Assembly (NCBI RefSeq): GCF_021390545.1
Contig: NZ_JAJUWR010000003.1
Coordinates: 1-64,000 of the forward strand
DNA from: Algoriphagus sp. AGSA1
GTDB lineage: Bacteria > Bacteroidota > Bacteroidia > Cytophagales > Cyclobacteriaceae
Direction of reading: 5' to 3'
Length of the DNA: 64,000 nucleotides
The notes under the pieces were generated by a model, which saw only the letters and a list, made by a program, of their open reading frames with translations, was not told the DNA's origin and ran no database searches. Each line of letters opens with the position of its first letter. Position 1 is the stretch's first letter. Of this stretch, positions 25,299 to 34,205 are shown one piece after another. A program made the position numbers and the translations under genes.

Positions 25299-26147
25299 AT
25301 GAAAAAATCACTAATTGTTACCGGACTGCTGAGCGCCACTGTGATGGCCTCCTGTGTTTCCAAGAAAAAATACACCGAACTGGAAAGCAATCTTTTTAGA
25401 ACCCAAACCGAACTGGCTACTACTGAGCAAGAAAAAGCTGAGCTAGAAGAGAAGATGCAGATCATCGAAAACAGAGTTGCTGAATACAATGCAAGAATCA
25501 ACTCTCTCCGTGATACTAATGACGCATTGACCTTGCAGAATGATGGGATGTACAGCTTGGAAGGAGCTACTATGATGTCCAAAAACTCCAAGGAAAAAAT
25601 GAAGCAAACCTTGGCAAATGTGGACCAGCAGAAACTAGCCCAAGCACAGACTTTAGAAGATTCCGTCAATCTGGCCGTGGAATATAACCTGAAGAAAAAC
25701 ATCACCGAAACCACCGTAGATGGTGAGGAAGATGATGTGAATATCAGCATTGACCAGACGGTAGTAATGATCTCCGTATCGGACAAACTTCTTTTCAATA
25801 CTGGCAGCTATAGAATCAATAGCAAAGCAAATCCTCTTCTTCAGAAATTGGCTGAGGTGATCAACGCTGAGCCAAGCCTCCAGGTGATGATCGAGGGACA
25901 TACGGATCCCAGAACAATCTCCACAGGAGTAGTTCAGGATAACTGGGACTTGTCTGTCAAGAGAGCGACCAGTATCGTAAGGAAACTTCAGCAAGATTAC
26001 AATGTAGCTCCTGAGAAAATGATCGCCGCAGGAAGGGCTAGTTATATGCCGATAGTAGAAAATGATTCACCGGAAAATATGGCGATCAACAGAAGAACCA
26101 GAATCGTTTTGATACCAGATCTGGACATGTTCTTTGCGATGCTTTAA
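25299..26147 (+). CDS. OmpA-family peptidoglycan-binding lipoprotein
   Basis: 282 residues. Lipoprotein signal (MKKSLIVTGLLSATVMASC, Cys 19), then a coiled-coil segment (res ~25-75, LESNLFRTQTELATTEQEKA, ELEEKMQIIENRVAEYN). The C-terminal OmpA domain (~155-275) contains LLFNTGSYRINSKANPLL, VMIEGHTDPR and NMAINRRTRIVLIP, with the Asp and Arg that bind the diaminopimelate peptide. It tethers the outer membrane to the cell wall. Well separated from its neighbours, with its own terminator. Confidence 0.93.
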   Translation: MKKSLIVTGLLSATVMASCVSKKKYTELESNLFRTQTELATTEQEKAELEEKMQIIENRVAEYNARINSLRDTNDALTLQNDGMYSLEGATMMSKNSKEKMKQTLANVDQQKLAQAQTLEDSVNLAVEYNLKKNITETTVDGEEDDVNISIDQTVVMISVSDKLLFNTGSYRINSKANPLLQKLAEVINAEPSLQVMIEGHTDPRTISTGVVQDNWDLSVKRATSIVRKLQQDYNVAPEKMIAAGRASYMPIVENDSPENMAINRRTRIVLIPDLDMFFAML

Positions 26148-26187
26148 AACATAAAAAACCACCGATTAATTTTAACCACCACAACCG

Positions 26188-26217
26188 TAAAGCAGGCCCT
26201 ACAGCCTGCTTTTTTTT
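26188..26217 (+). terminator. Terminator of the OmpA-family gene
   Basis: Stem AGCAGGC (26191-26197) with GCCTGCT (26204-26210), followed by a long T run. Confidence 0.88.
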
Positions 26218-26261
26218 ATCCCATTTTCAGTAAATTATCCCCTCATCAAGAATTTATAATT

Positions 26262-26856
26262 GTGACACAAAAGGAATTAGATGAATTAACCTACAAAATA
26301 AATGGTGCTGCCTTTGAGGTTCACAAGCATCTAGACCCTGGACTATTGGAAAGCGTATATCAAAAATGTCTTGCAGAAGAATTGAGGCTACGAAATATCT
26401 CTTTCCAACAAGAACTTATTTTACCTATTGTGATTATCCGCAATGATGCCAGTAACCATATTTTCTTTGCTTTACTGTACGGAAGACCGAAGACAGGTCA
26501 CCGAAGTGGCCTTGACGCTGGTGTTCTCCGAATCCTATGATGCTTTTGTTGTTTTACTGGCAAAAAGGCGGATATACATATTACCTATTCAATACAAAGG
26601 CATTTCAGTTTTAGCTGATTTAAGGTTAGACTTTTTCATTGAAAAAAACATAGTCGCAGAATTAAAATCTGTTTCAGAAATTCTACCGATTCATCAAGCT
26701 CAATTGATGACCTATATGAAGTTGATGAAAGCACCAAAAGGCATTTTACTGAATTTCAATGTTGTAAATCTATACCATGAAGGGCAAAAAACTTTCGTAA
26801 ATAATTACTTCTCAAATTTAGACAGAGGCCAAGATTGCTTAACCACAAAGTCATAA
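26262..26856 (+). pseudogene. GxxExxY-family gene interrupted by a MITE-like insertion
   Basis: The first part (GTG start at 26262) reads INGAAFEVHKHLDPGLLESVYQ, the family's N-terminus with the GxxExxY motif (GLLESVY). It runs to FQQELILPI at 26429. After 151 bp of inserted DNA and a repeated TTACCTATT, the protein resumes in another frame as PIQYKGISVLADLRLDFFIE, then IVAELKSVSEILPIHQAQLM (the conserved E-x-K of the PD-(D/E)xK nuclease fold) and continues to the stop. Joining at the duplication restores a full ~145-residue protein. The 160-bp gain breaks the frame, so the gene is dead as it stands. Confidence 0.85.
26421..26589 (+). mobile_element. MITE-like element, copy B, with 9-bp target duplication
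   Basis: The element is 26430-26580 (151 bp), flanked by TTACCTATT on both sides (26421-26429 and 26581-26589). Imperfect terminal inverted repeats of ~25 bp: TGATTATCCGCAATGATGCC at the left and, from the right end read inward, TGTATATCCGCCTTTTTGCC; both continue with AGTAA. It encodes no transposase, so it must be moved by an enzyme acting from elsewhere. Confidence 0.82.
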
Positions 26857-26950
26857 AGAAAGCAAGGAAGTTAGATTTACCTCCTTATACTTTCTTATAC
26901 TTTGAAATATTTTAGATTTCTCTTCTTTGTTGATTTTGCGACTTTGTGGT
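26842..26950. repeat. Long imperfect inverted repeat
   Basis: ACCACAAAGTC (26842-26852) and its exact complement GACTTTGTGGT (26940-26950) bracket an AT-rich 87-bp segment, with weaker complementarity continuing inward for another ~25 bp. It fills the gap between the GxxExxY pseudogene and the convergent TolC gene. Repeats reading 'accacaaag' often accompany GxxExxY genes. Confidence 0.65.
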
Positions 26951-26969
26951 GACAATTAATAGAACAGTT

Positions 26970-28319
26970 TCAATCCAATACTTCTAAGGTACCCAAGGCA
27001 TGCTGCATCAACACATCCTGAAAAAAGCGTGTGTAAACAGCCTGCGCTTGGTCAGCCTGCGCACTTACCAGTTGCTGATTGGCAGTGGCAAGATCTACAA
27101 AATTGGAAATCCCCAATCTGAACCGCTCTGAAATCGCATTTTGGGCTTCTTCTGCAGCCATCACCTGAACCTCCGTATTTGCCTCCTTTTTCACTGCCGC
27201 CATGTAGTTCATATAAGCCAGTTTTACATCCTGGTAGATTTTCCTATCGATGGATTCTTTTTGTAAAACCTGATTTTTGTAGGCCACTCTGTTACGGCTT
27301 ACGTTCAATTTATTTTGGAAATTGTTGAAGATGGGTATAGCGAGGCTTAATCCCATAGAATTCTGCGGGTATATTTTCAAGAGTTGGTCTTGTAGTGTCC
27401 TATCATCCAACGAAGTGAAAAACGTGTTATAGTTATAAAAGGCCGTTACCCTTGGATAATACATCGCCTTGCTGGCTTTCAGGTTTTTCTCTAAGGATTC
27501 CACAAGTAATTTCTGCTGTGTGCCATCTGGTCGGTTCACTAGCGCTATATCGTATAGTTCCTTCATACTCATATCATCAAAACCCATAACATCCGTCCCA
27601 GGATCAACAGATTCCAACACTGGAACCACTCCAGGTTCCAGCTGCAAATATTCGGACAGATCCCACACATCATTCTGATACTGCAATTCAGCATCTACCA
27701 ACACAGACTCCAGTCTTGCCACTTCTGATTGCTGATTATATTTGTCCGATAAAGTTCGAAGTCCGGCATCCACAAAACCATCTATCTGCCGCAATGTCTC
27801 CTTTTGGTTCTCTAAATTCTCTATAGAGATTCTCACCAATTCCTGGTCCAGAAGCACCTGAAGGTACCTTCTGGCAACATCGAACACGATTTGCTGAGAG
27901 GCTCTGTCAAGCCCTTTTTCCCCTGCTTCATAAGCGAGTTTTGCGGACTGGGTGTCCAGAATCCTTCTGCCTGCATTGAAAATAGGCATACTCATATTCA
28001 ATCCTGCGTTCACCACTTCATTCGTCACACTGGTCACCACTATCTGCCCTTCTATCTGTTGCGTTTGCTGGCCTTTCTGTTGGGAAAATGAGCTATTGAT
28101 ATTCACATTGGGAAAATGTGAGAGAAGTGCTGACTGCTTTTGAACCTTCAGTACTTCCATGTTATTTGATAGTACCTGATAATCAACATTCGCAGAAAGA
28201 GCCAAATCGACCGCCTGACGAAAATTGATTTTCAAGGTATCCTGAGCCTGTACTGTTACTGAAAGCAGGATGCCAACAACTAAAGCACTATATTTTCTAT
28301 GCATGAACAATCGCTTCAT
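26970..28319 (-). CDS. TolC-family outer-membrane efflux protein
   Basis: 449 residues. Signal peptide (SALVVGILLSVTVQAQ, ending ~26), then the two OEP repeats of TolC. Each has a long helix: FRQAVDLALSANVDYQVLSNNMEVL and LDRASQQIVFDVARRYLQVL in the first, MSKAMYYPRVTAFYNYN and NISERFRLGISNFVDLATANQQLVSAQ in the second. It forms the outer-membrane channel for the permease and ATPase encoded just upstream; the start overlaps the ATPase gene by 23 bp. An adaptor (HlyD-type) gene is absent from the operon. Confidence 0.93.
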   Translation of the reverse strand: MKRLFMHRKYSALVVGILLSVTVQAQDTLKINFRQAVDLALSANVDYQVLSNNMEVLKVQKQSALLSHFPNVNINSSFSQQKGQQTQQIEGQIVVTSVTNEVVNAGLNMSMPIFNAGRRILDTQSAKLAYEAGEKGLDRASQQIVFDVARRYLQVLLDQELVRISIENLENQKETLRQIDGFVDAGLRTLSDKYNQQSEVARLESVLVDAELQYQNDVWDLSEYLQLEPGVVPVLESVDPGTDVMGFDDMSMKELYDIALVNRPDGTQQKLLVESLEKNLKASKAMYYPRVTAFYNYNTFFTSLDDRTLQDQLLKIYPQNSMGLSLAIPIFNNFQNKLNVSRNRVAYKNQVLQKESIDRKIYQDVKLAYMNYMAAVKKEANTEVQVMAAEEAQNAISERFRLGISNFVDLATANQQLVSAQADQAQAVYTRFFQDVLMQHALGTLEVLD

Positions 28320-28980
28320 CTTTTTCTATTTTACCATCCAGCATATCGATCAGTCTGGTTCCATAATCCGCATTTTCTCTCGCATGGGTGGCCTGTATAA
28401 TTGTAGTTCCCTCGCGGTGCAATTCCTGGAAGACTTCCATGATCTCTTTGGCCTGACCTGAATGAAGATTTCCAGTGGGCTCATCGGCAAGCAGCACTCT
28501 AGGCTTACCGGCGACAGCTCTTGCTATGCCGACTAGCTGCTGTTGGCCACCCGAAAGCTGGGCAGGAAACAAATCTTTTTTTGCCACCATATTGAACCTG
28601 TCCAGCAGATTGGCGATGATGCTTTTGCGCTCATTTGATGACACATTTCTATACAGGAGAGGTGTCTCGATGTTTTCATACACCGTCAGTTCGTCAATAA
28701 GATGGTAAGCCTGAAAAATGTAGCCAAACTCGCTTTTATGCAAAGCAGCCCGTTCACGTTCCTTCATTTTTTTAATATTCCTATCGCCGAAAAAGTATGC
28801 CCCATCATAATCTTCATCGAGCAAGCCAAGGATGTTCAACAAAGTAGATTTCCCTGCCCCACTTGGCCCCATAAGTGTGACAAACTCTCCTTCGTTTATG
28901 GTGAGATCTATTCCTTTGAGAATAAATATGCGTTGAAACCGTGATTCAATGTATTTATCTACTTCTTTGAGTTCAATCAT
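28297..28980 (-). CDS. ABC transporter ATP-binding protein (MacB/LolD-type)
   Basis: 227 residues from ATG 28980 ([14 protein letters not shown]); an in-frame start at 29058 would run back into the permease gene and is less likely. Walker [10 protein letters not shown] (~residues 39-47), Q-loop [10 protein letters not shown], signature LSGGQQQ, Walker B VLLADEP and the switch His (IIQATH) are all present. It energises the permease encoded 29 bp upstream. The operon order is permease-ATPase-TolC. Confidence 0.95.
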   Translation of the reverse strand: MIELKEVDKYIESRFQRIFILKGIDLTINEGEFVTLMGPSGAGKSTLLNILGLLDEDYDGAYFFGDRNIKKMKERERAALHKSEFGYIFQAYHLIDELTVYENIETPLLYRNVSSNERKSIIANLLDRFNMVAKKDLFPAQLSGGQQQLVGIARAVAGKPRVLLADEPTGNLHSGQAKEIMEVFQELHREGTTIIQATHARENADYGTRLIDMLDGKIEKDEAIVHA

Positions 28981-29009
28981 TTGAATGATACTTATATAGT
29001 TAGTATTAA

Positions 29010-31409
29010 TTAATCGCTTTTTAATGTTTTGGATGGATTCAATCTGAACACCTTCCAACTTCTATAACTAATTGTCAATCCAGCCAGGAATAATACCAGC
29101 AAAATCGCTAAAACATATGGCCATGGCGAGAATGAGACACGGTTGGCAAAGGACTGCAGCCAAGTATCACTAAACCAAAGTCCAAATCCTACCGCCAATA
29201 CCGAAGCTACCGAGAGCAGCTTGAAGAAATCAGATGCCAATACTGAGATGACATCCTTTTGAGTAGCTCCAAGTACTTTTCGGATACTGATTTCCCGTGT
29301 TCTACGAAGTGCTACATAGGACACTAGACCAAACAATCCCATACAGGCAATCAAGATAGCTATGCCCGAAAACAGGGTGAAAATCACACCTACACGCTCT
29401 TCTGAGCGGTAAAGCTGAGCATATTCCTGATCTATAAATTTATAGTTGAACGGCCGTTCCGGGACAAACTTCTTCCACACCTCTTCAAGTGTTGCAAGGG
29501 TAGCGGCGGGATTTCCCGCAGGTATTTTCACCAGAAGCACATTCGCATTTCCCTGATCTTTAAATATGCCCAACGGACCAATATTTTCATGCAAGGAATT
29601 AAAATAGAAATCTCCCACCACCGCTTTGATTCTTGCATCTGAATATCCAAAATTCACTGTTTTTCCGATGGCCTCTTCAGGACTCCAACCCATTTCCCTG
29701 ATAGCAGATTCATTGAGGATAATCGGAACCAAGTCTTCATTATCATTAGCCTCCTCTCTGGAGAAGTCATTTGCATTGAGATCAGTACCTGCGAGAATTG
29801 CCAGGTTTAGCGTTTTGACAATATCCTCATCAGTGGAATATCCCGTAATCATAAACTCGCGCTGATTGTCCCCTCCCGGAAATATCCTATATCCTGCCTT
29901 GATGTGTACAGGCATGTCTCCCGCAAGGGCTATGGAATACGCAGCACCAGATTTCAGCATTTCAGCCTTCATGGTCTCAACCGCATTTCGCATCTTGTAG
30001 TGATAGGGCAGCGCTACCACTTGTTCCCTATCGTAGCCTAAACTGACGTTTTGCATGTAGTCCAGTTGGTTTTTTACGATAAAAGTAGCTATCAACAGGC
30101 CAATGGAAACGAAGAACTGGAACACTACCAGAGATTTTCTCACCCAAGCTCCTCCACCCATTTTCGTTTTATTTGCCAGTGCTTTGATCGGCTCCATGCC
30201 TGACAAAATCAAAGCCGGGTACATTCCTGCCAACAAGCCCACAATCACTATCAACCCTATCATAAGACCGAGCCCGCCAAAATTCATTAAGGAATCCGTG
30301 CTTAGCAGCACCCCGCTGATCGTCGAGAATTTTGGTAGAATCAAGTAAAGGCACACAATACTCAATAGCGTAGCTGCAAAAGTGAGTAGCATAGATTCGG
30401 AGACAAACTGACCAAACAACTGTCCTCTCCCTGCTCCCATTGCTTTGCGAAGCCCAACTTCCTTATTGCGCTCGGTAGCTTCTGCCGTGGCCAAGTTCAC
30501 ATAATTGATAATCCCTATTGCAATAAGCAACAAAGCAACTATACCGAAAATATATAAGTAGCGAATGTCTGTTCCCGGCTTGATACTGCCAAGTGATTGA
30601 TCTCCCAAATGTATTTCACTGACTGGCTGCAGGTGGAAAAACGTTCTATAGCCATATTCTGCCAGTTCCTTGCCAAGGTATTTCTCCTTGATTTCCTCTA
30701 CTTTGGCCTGAAAAGCACCCACATCCGTTCCGGATTTCAACTTCACATAAGTATAGTAATTACTTGGAGACCATTCAGGATTCTTTCCGTGTCTGTGCGA
30801 TTTGAAAGATGCCAAAAAATCAAATTCCATGTGACTGTTGCTAGGAAAATCCTCCATCACTCCGGATACCGTAAAATCATTCCCTTCCACCTTCATTATT
30901 TTGCCGACAGCAGTGGCTGCGTCACCAAAATAGCGCTCAGCAGTTTCGTTTGTTAGCACCAGCAGATTTGGCTCTGACAATACTTGGCTGGAATTACCTG
31001 ACAAAAGATCAAAGTCAAATACGTTGAAAAAGTTTTCATCTGCATAAGCAAAGGATTGCTCCTCCTGATTTCCCTCACCGCCATCTATCAGTACAGAAGA
31101 GAAGATACTAAGGTCAAAAACCAATGTACCTGTCTCCACCTCCGAAATTTCCTCTATAAGCGTAGGAATCAGACTGGACGGAGTGGAACTCACTAACTGG
31201 CTTTCTCCTTCAGACACGAACTCCTGATTGAATTTATATATGCGCTCATAATCCCCATACATTTTATCATAACTCCATTCATGTTGGATATAGAGGCAGA
31301 TTGCCAAAAAACTCACAATGGCTACGGTCAATCCGATAAGATTGATGCCGGTGTAGAGTTTGCGTTTCTGCAAATTACGAAAGGATATTTTAAGGTAGTT
31401 TTTCCACAT
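29010..31409 (-). CDS. FtsX/MacB-type ABC permease
   Basis: 799 residues from ATG 31409 (MWKNYLKISFRNLQKRKLYTG), the start shared by its relatives; ten residues upstream are in frame but unlikely. Order: one N-terminal helix, a MacB_PCD periplasmic domain (~50-260), FtsX block 1 with three helices (YLYIFGIVALLLIAIGIINYVNLA; ERNKEVGLRKAMGA is the coupling region), a second periplasmic domain, then FtsX block 2 (FSGIAILIACMGLFGLVSYVA, RTREISIRKVLGAT). Its partner ATPase is the next gene. Mechanotransmission-type export or lipoprotein/peptide efflux is likely; cargo unknown. Confidence 0.93.
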   Translation of the reverse strand: MWKNYLKISFRNLQKRKLYTGINLIGLTVAIVSFLAICLYIQHEWSYDKMYGDYERIYKFNQEFVSEGESQLVSSTPSSLIPTLIEEISEVETGTLVFDLSIFSSVLIDGGEGNQEEQSFAYADENFFNVFDFDLLSGNSSQVLSEPNLLVLTNETAERYFGDAATAVGKIMKVEGNDFTVSGVMEDFPSNSHMEFDFLASFKSHRHGKNPEWSPSNYYTYVKLKSGTDVGAFQAKVEEIKEKYLGKELAEYGYRTFFHLQPVSEIHLGDQSLGSIKPGTDIRYLYIFGIVALLLIAIGIINYVNLATAEATERNKEVGLRKAMGAGRGQLFGQFVSESMLLTFAATLLSIVCLYLILPKFSTISGVLLSTDSLMNFGGLGLMIGLIVIVGLLAGMYPALILSGMEPIKALANKTKMGGGAWVRKSLVVFQFFVSIGLLIATFIVKNQLDYMQNVSLGYDREQVVALPYHYKMRNAVETMKAEMLKSGAAYSIALAGDMPVHIKAGYRIFPGGDNQREFMITGYSTDEDIVKTLNLAILAGTDLNANDFSREEANDNEDLVPIILNESAIREMGWSPEEAIGKTVNFGYSDARIKAVVGDFYFNSLHENIGPLGIFKDQGNANVLLVKIPAGNPAATLATLEEVWKKFVPERPFNYKFIDQEYAQLYRSEERVGVIFTLFSGIAILIACMGLFGLVSYVALRRTREISIRKVLGATQKDVISVLASDFFKLLSVASVLAVGFGLWFSDTWLQSFANRVSFSPWPYVLAILLVLFLAGLTISYRSWKVFRLNPSKTLKSD

Positions 31410-31541
31410 AGAATAAGGATTGAATATTGCCAAATTCAAAAGACTTGTCTGCCGTGGCAGATTTGGAGATTGAGTATTCCCAAGTATTTATTTTAAATTT
31501 TAAGTCTATTCGTACATCCTCCCTCCTCTTTTCCACTTTTA

Positions 31542-31624
31542 TGCCACAAAAAAATGCCTCTGAATAAACCCCAGAGGCATTTTTACACTTTTGATAGGAT
31601 TACTATCTCGAACATTTTTGTCCG
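31542..31624 (-). promoter_or_regulatory. Permease-operon upstream region: 16-bp palindrome and TGGCATA element
   Basis: Palindrome CGAACATTTTTGTCCG at 31609-31624 (one mismatch between arms), 200 bp before the permease ATG. TGGCATA on the minus strand has its T at 31546, 137 bp before the ATG. The same pair occurs at 40597-40677 upstream of another permease, with nearly the same distances. The layout recalls a distal activator site plus a sigma54-like -24 element, but the -12 GC is not preserved. Confidence 0.45.
31546..31587 (-). terminator. Terminator after the Gfo/Idh/MocA-DUF1080 operon
   Basis: Stem AAAAATGCCTCTG with CAGAGGCATTTTT (about 31550-31583), A and T runs at both ends. It lies 170 bp after the oxidoreductase stop and 130 bp before the permease start, with the permease promoter candidate immediately after it. 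Confidence 0.85.
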
Positions 31625-31683
31625 CTGGCGAACAAAACAACTTATCAATGATCAATTCTCAAGACAAATGACAAACCTCAAAT

Positions 31684-31765
31684 CTATTCTAAACTCTCGA
31701 TTCTTGGCTCTTGCATCTAAAATCTTATGTCTTATACCTTGATACGTATGTCTTGATACTAGAAC
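31684..31765. repeat. Dispersed low-complexity repeat (TTGATAC-type)
   Basis: AT-rich stretch with TCTAAAATCTTA and TCTTGATACTAG (31751-31762). The complement CTAGTATCAAGA occurs at 33968-33979, and a related stretch (TCTAAAATCTTGATTCTAG, CTTGATACTTGA) at 37965-38015. It overlaps the stop codon of the oxidoreductase gene. Confidence 0.5.
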
Positions 31766-33108
31766 TTTCGGTACTTCCCTTTCAAGAATTTATTTGCTTT
31801 CTTCTCGGCAAACTTCGCTTTTTTGCTGTCCCAATGAAGGGTTTCATTAGGGAATCTGCCTGCGATTACACCCAATAAAATGGTCTCTGTCAATCGTGAG
31901 GCGTATGAGAATGGTGCGGTAGTTTCTCCCTTTCCCAGACAGGCATCCACAAACTGGTGGTAATGCTTCTTGCTTTCGGAATCGTAATCCTTCACGGGTT
32001 TGCCCAGATTGAATGATTCTATGTCCATTTCCACATACTTACCATCGACGATTTTTCTTGGCAACTGTTGAAAATGCGGTAATAGTAACCTGCCCTTTTC
32101 TCCCATAAACATCGCTCCTTGATCAGGCAATTCATCACCATTTGGCAATACCAGATCTTCATGTGCTTCAGGGGCCCCGATTCCATCATACCATACCCAC
32201 TTCAGTGTTTCTGCAGTATGCTTGGTTCCCGGAAACTCATAAGTCACTACATTGTTTGCGGGAAAACCAAATCCTGTAGGTTCGCGGCATTCATTGATGA
32301 TGGTTCTTGGCACATCGAGTTCAAGTGCATTATATGGCGTATCGAAAATATGCACCCCCATATCCCCTAGCGTACCACAGCCATAATCCATTATTTTTCT
32401 CCAATTGCCCGGATGATAAAAGCCTTCCTTGTAAGGCCTCTCGGGAGCAGTTCCCTGCCAGAGGTTCCAATCTAAGTTAGCAGGTACAGGATCAGCTCCT
32501 TCCGGCTCAGGGCCATCATAACCCCAATCCTTTGGGGACCAAGCACGGACGGTATGCACCTTACCGATGATTCCAGACTGAATCAGTAAGGTCGCCAACT
32601 TATAATCGTAAAAAGAATGCACCTGAATCCCCATCTGGGTCACCAAATTCTTCTTAGTCGCCAGCTTATTCATTGCCCTGGCCTCTGACACATGGTGAGT
32701 CAATGGTTTCTGGCAATATACAGGCTTACTCATCTTCATTGCCATGATCGAAGCCGGTGCATGGGTATGATCAGGAGTAGATACCACTACAGCATCTATT
32801 TCATTTTCCATGTCTTTCAGCATCTCCCGATAGTCAGCGTAGGTCTTTGCATTTGGATGAAGCGCTTTCGCATTGGCCATCATATTCGAATCCACATCGC
32901 AAAGTGCTACCACGTCCACCAACTCATGGGACGAAATCGCATCCAAATCGGCCATGCCCATCATTCCAAGTCCTATATGGGCAGTCCTTAGACGTTCGCC
33001 TGCATTTAATCTGGCCAAAAGGGAAGGAGCCAAGGCGGCACCCAATAATCCTAAGCCACTCTTTTTGACAAAGTCTCTACGGCCTATACTTTCAATGTTC
33101 GTACTCAT
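31759..33108 (-). CDS. Gfo/Idh/MocA-family oxidoreductase with Tat signal
   Basis: 449 residues. A twin-arginine signal (GRRDFVKKSGLGLLGAALAP) at ~9-28 means the folded protein is exported. The Rossmann domain follows (TAHIGLGMMGMADLDAI, VVALCDVD), with VVVSTPDHTHAPASIMAMK and the EKP-equivalent CQKPLTHHV. The C-terminal domain has DYGCGTLGDMGVHIFD, holding the catalytic-type D-x3-H. Members oxidise or reduce sugars with a tightly bound NAD(P). Together with the DUF1080 lipoprotein 28 bp upstream it probably acts on periplasmic oligosaccharides or keto-sugars. Confidence 0.93.
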   Translation of the reverse strand: MSTNIESIGRRDFVKKSGLGLLGAALAPSLLARLNAGERLRTAHIGLGMMGMADLDAISSHELVDVVALCDVDSNMMANAKALHPNAKTYADYREMLKDMENEIDAVVVSTPDHTHAPASIMAMKMSKPVYCQKPLTHHVSEARAMNKLATKKNLVTQMGIQVHSFYDYKLATLLIQSGIIGKVHTVRAWSPKDWGYDGPEPEGADPVPANLDWNLWQGTAPERPYKEGFYHPGNWRKIMDYGCGTLGDMGVHIFDTPYNALELDVPRTIINECREPTGFGFPANNVVTYEFPGTKHTAETLKWVWYDGIGAPEAHEDLVLPNGDELPDQGAMFMGEKGRLLLPHFQQLPRKIVDGKYVEMDIESFNLGKPVKDYDSESKKHYHQFVDACLGKGETTAPFSYASRLTETILLGVIAGRFPNETLHWDSKKAKFAEKKANKFLKGKYRKF

Positions 33109-33136
33109 GTTTCAGTGAATTTATTTCAAGGTTATT

Positions 33137-33802
33137 TTATAGTTCTTTGATTCTGATATTCTTAAAGCGGACTACATCTCCGTGGCCTAAGAAACCAATG
33201 TGGCCTGAACTCCGCTGCAATCCAGGATGATCCTTATTGTCCAGAGTTCCGTTATCGCTTGCCTCAAGATAGTCACCATCCAGGATGGTTTCTCCATTAA
33301 GGATAACTTTAATATGTGGATGATTAACGACAACCTCTTGCTGATTCCAATCTCCCACAGGATTCAAATATCCCCTTTTGGCTGGAATCACACCATAGAC
33401 CGAACCGTGGTATTGGTACTCCTTCAAGTTCGCAAATTTGTCTGCGGTATTATCCAATATTTGTAGCTCTTTGCCTACGTATGCAGCATCGCCCTCAAGA
33501 GGCGCATGGATACCCAAGCCATTATTTGCGCCCGGGGTAAGCTGAAATTCAAACCTGAGGATAAAATCCCCATATTCCTTTTCAGTAAATAAATTCCCTC
33601 CTCCAGTTCCTTGGGGATCTATTACAATCATGCCATCCTCTGCATGATAAGACGTTTTGTTACCAATCCATCCATCGAGGTTTTGCCCATTGAAAAGCGA
33701 AACGAATTCCTCATCTGAAATGCTTTTCTGCGAGCCGCATGCATACACAAGAATTGCAACAACAAAAAAAACGAGACTTAAAACAGAATTAGATTTGGTC
33801 AT
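33137..33802 (-). CDS. DUF1080 (3-keto-disaccharide hydrolase-like) lipoprotein
   Basis: 221 residues. Lipobox VAILVYAC (Cys 22). The body is a jelly-roll of the DUF1080/LamG-like type: FVSLFNGQNLDGWIGNKTS at the start, GDFILRFEFQLTPGANNGLGIHAP in the middle and SSGHIGFLGHGDVVRFKNIRIKEL at the end; the HIGFLGHGDVVRFKNI tail is diagnostic. Family members cleave 3-keto-glycosides. This matches the neighbouring Gfo/Idh/MocA dehydrogenase, a usual partner in 3-keto sugar pathways. First gene of a two-gene operon. Confidence 0.92.
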   Translation of the reverse strand: MTKSNSVLSLVFFVVAILVYACGSQKSISDEEFVSLFNGQNLDGWIGNKTSYHAEDGMIVIDPQGTGGGNLFTEKEYGDFILRFEFQLTPGANNGLGIHAPLEGDAAYVGKELQILDNTADKFANLKEYQYHGSVYGVIPAKRGYLNPVGDWNQQEVVVNHPHIKVILNGETILDGDYLEASDNGTLDNKDHPGLQRSSGHIGFLGHGDVVRFKNIRIKEL

Positions 33803-34205
33803 CAGAGATTATTTAAAGCGTTTTTGGCATTTAGCGCCACAAACAGGAATGCAATTTAAGGTTTCATGCCAATTTGCGAACAATAAACTTAATTAAAAAT
33901 TTTATTTACACCTCAGGTATTTAAATGATTTTTTTGGAAAAGGTGGTTTCCCAAAAGTATTGAGTAGCTAGTATCAAGATTCCAAAGGAGCCGCTTGCAC
34001 CTAGCTCAATACTTCAGTCTTGGACTTAATGCAATGCGGTCTTCAGATTGCCGTGACGATCCGATATGCGACTAACAATTTCATGAACTTCGTAATTGCT
34101 TCACCTAGACAATTACATAAATTATCTCCCACAACCCCGACACTTTCCGTCCATATCATTTTCCATCCTTTTACGTATCCTTATCTCCCGGTATATTGAA
34201 ATCAA
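33803..34205. other. Intergenic region between divergent genes
   Basis: About 400 bp. It contains a TTGATAC-type dispersed repeat (CTAGTATCAAGA at 33968-33979) and the promoters of both neighbours, which I could not pin down. No gene seen. Confidence 0.4.
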
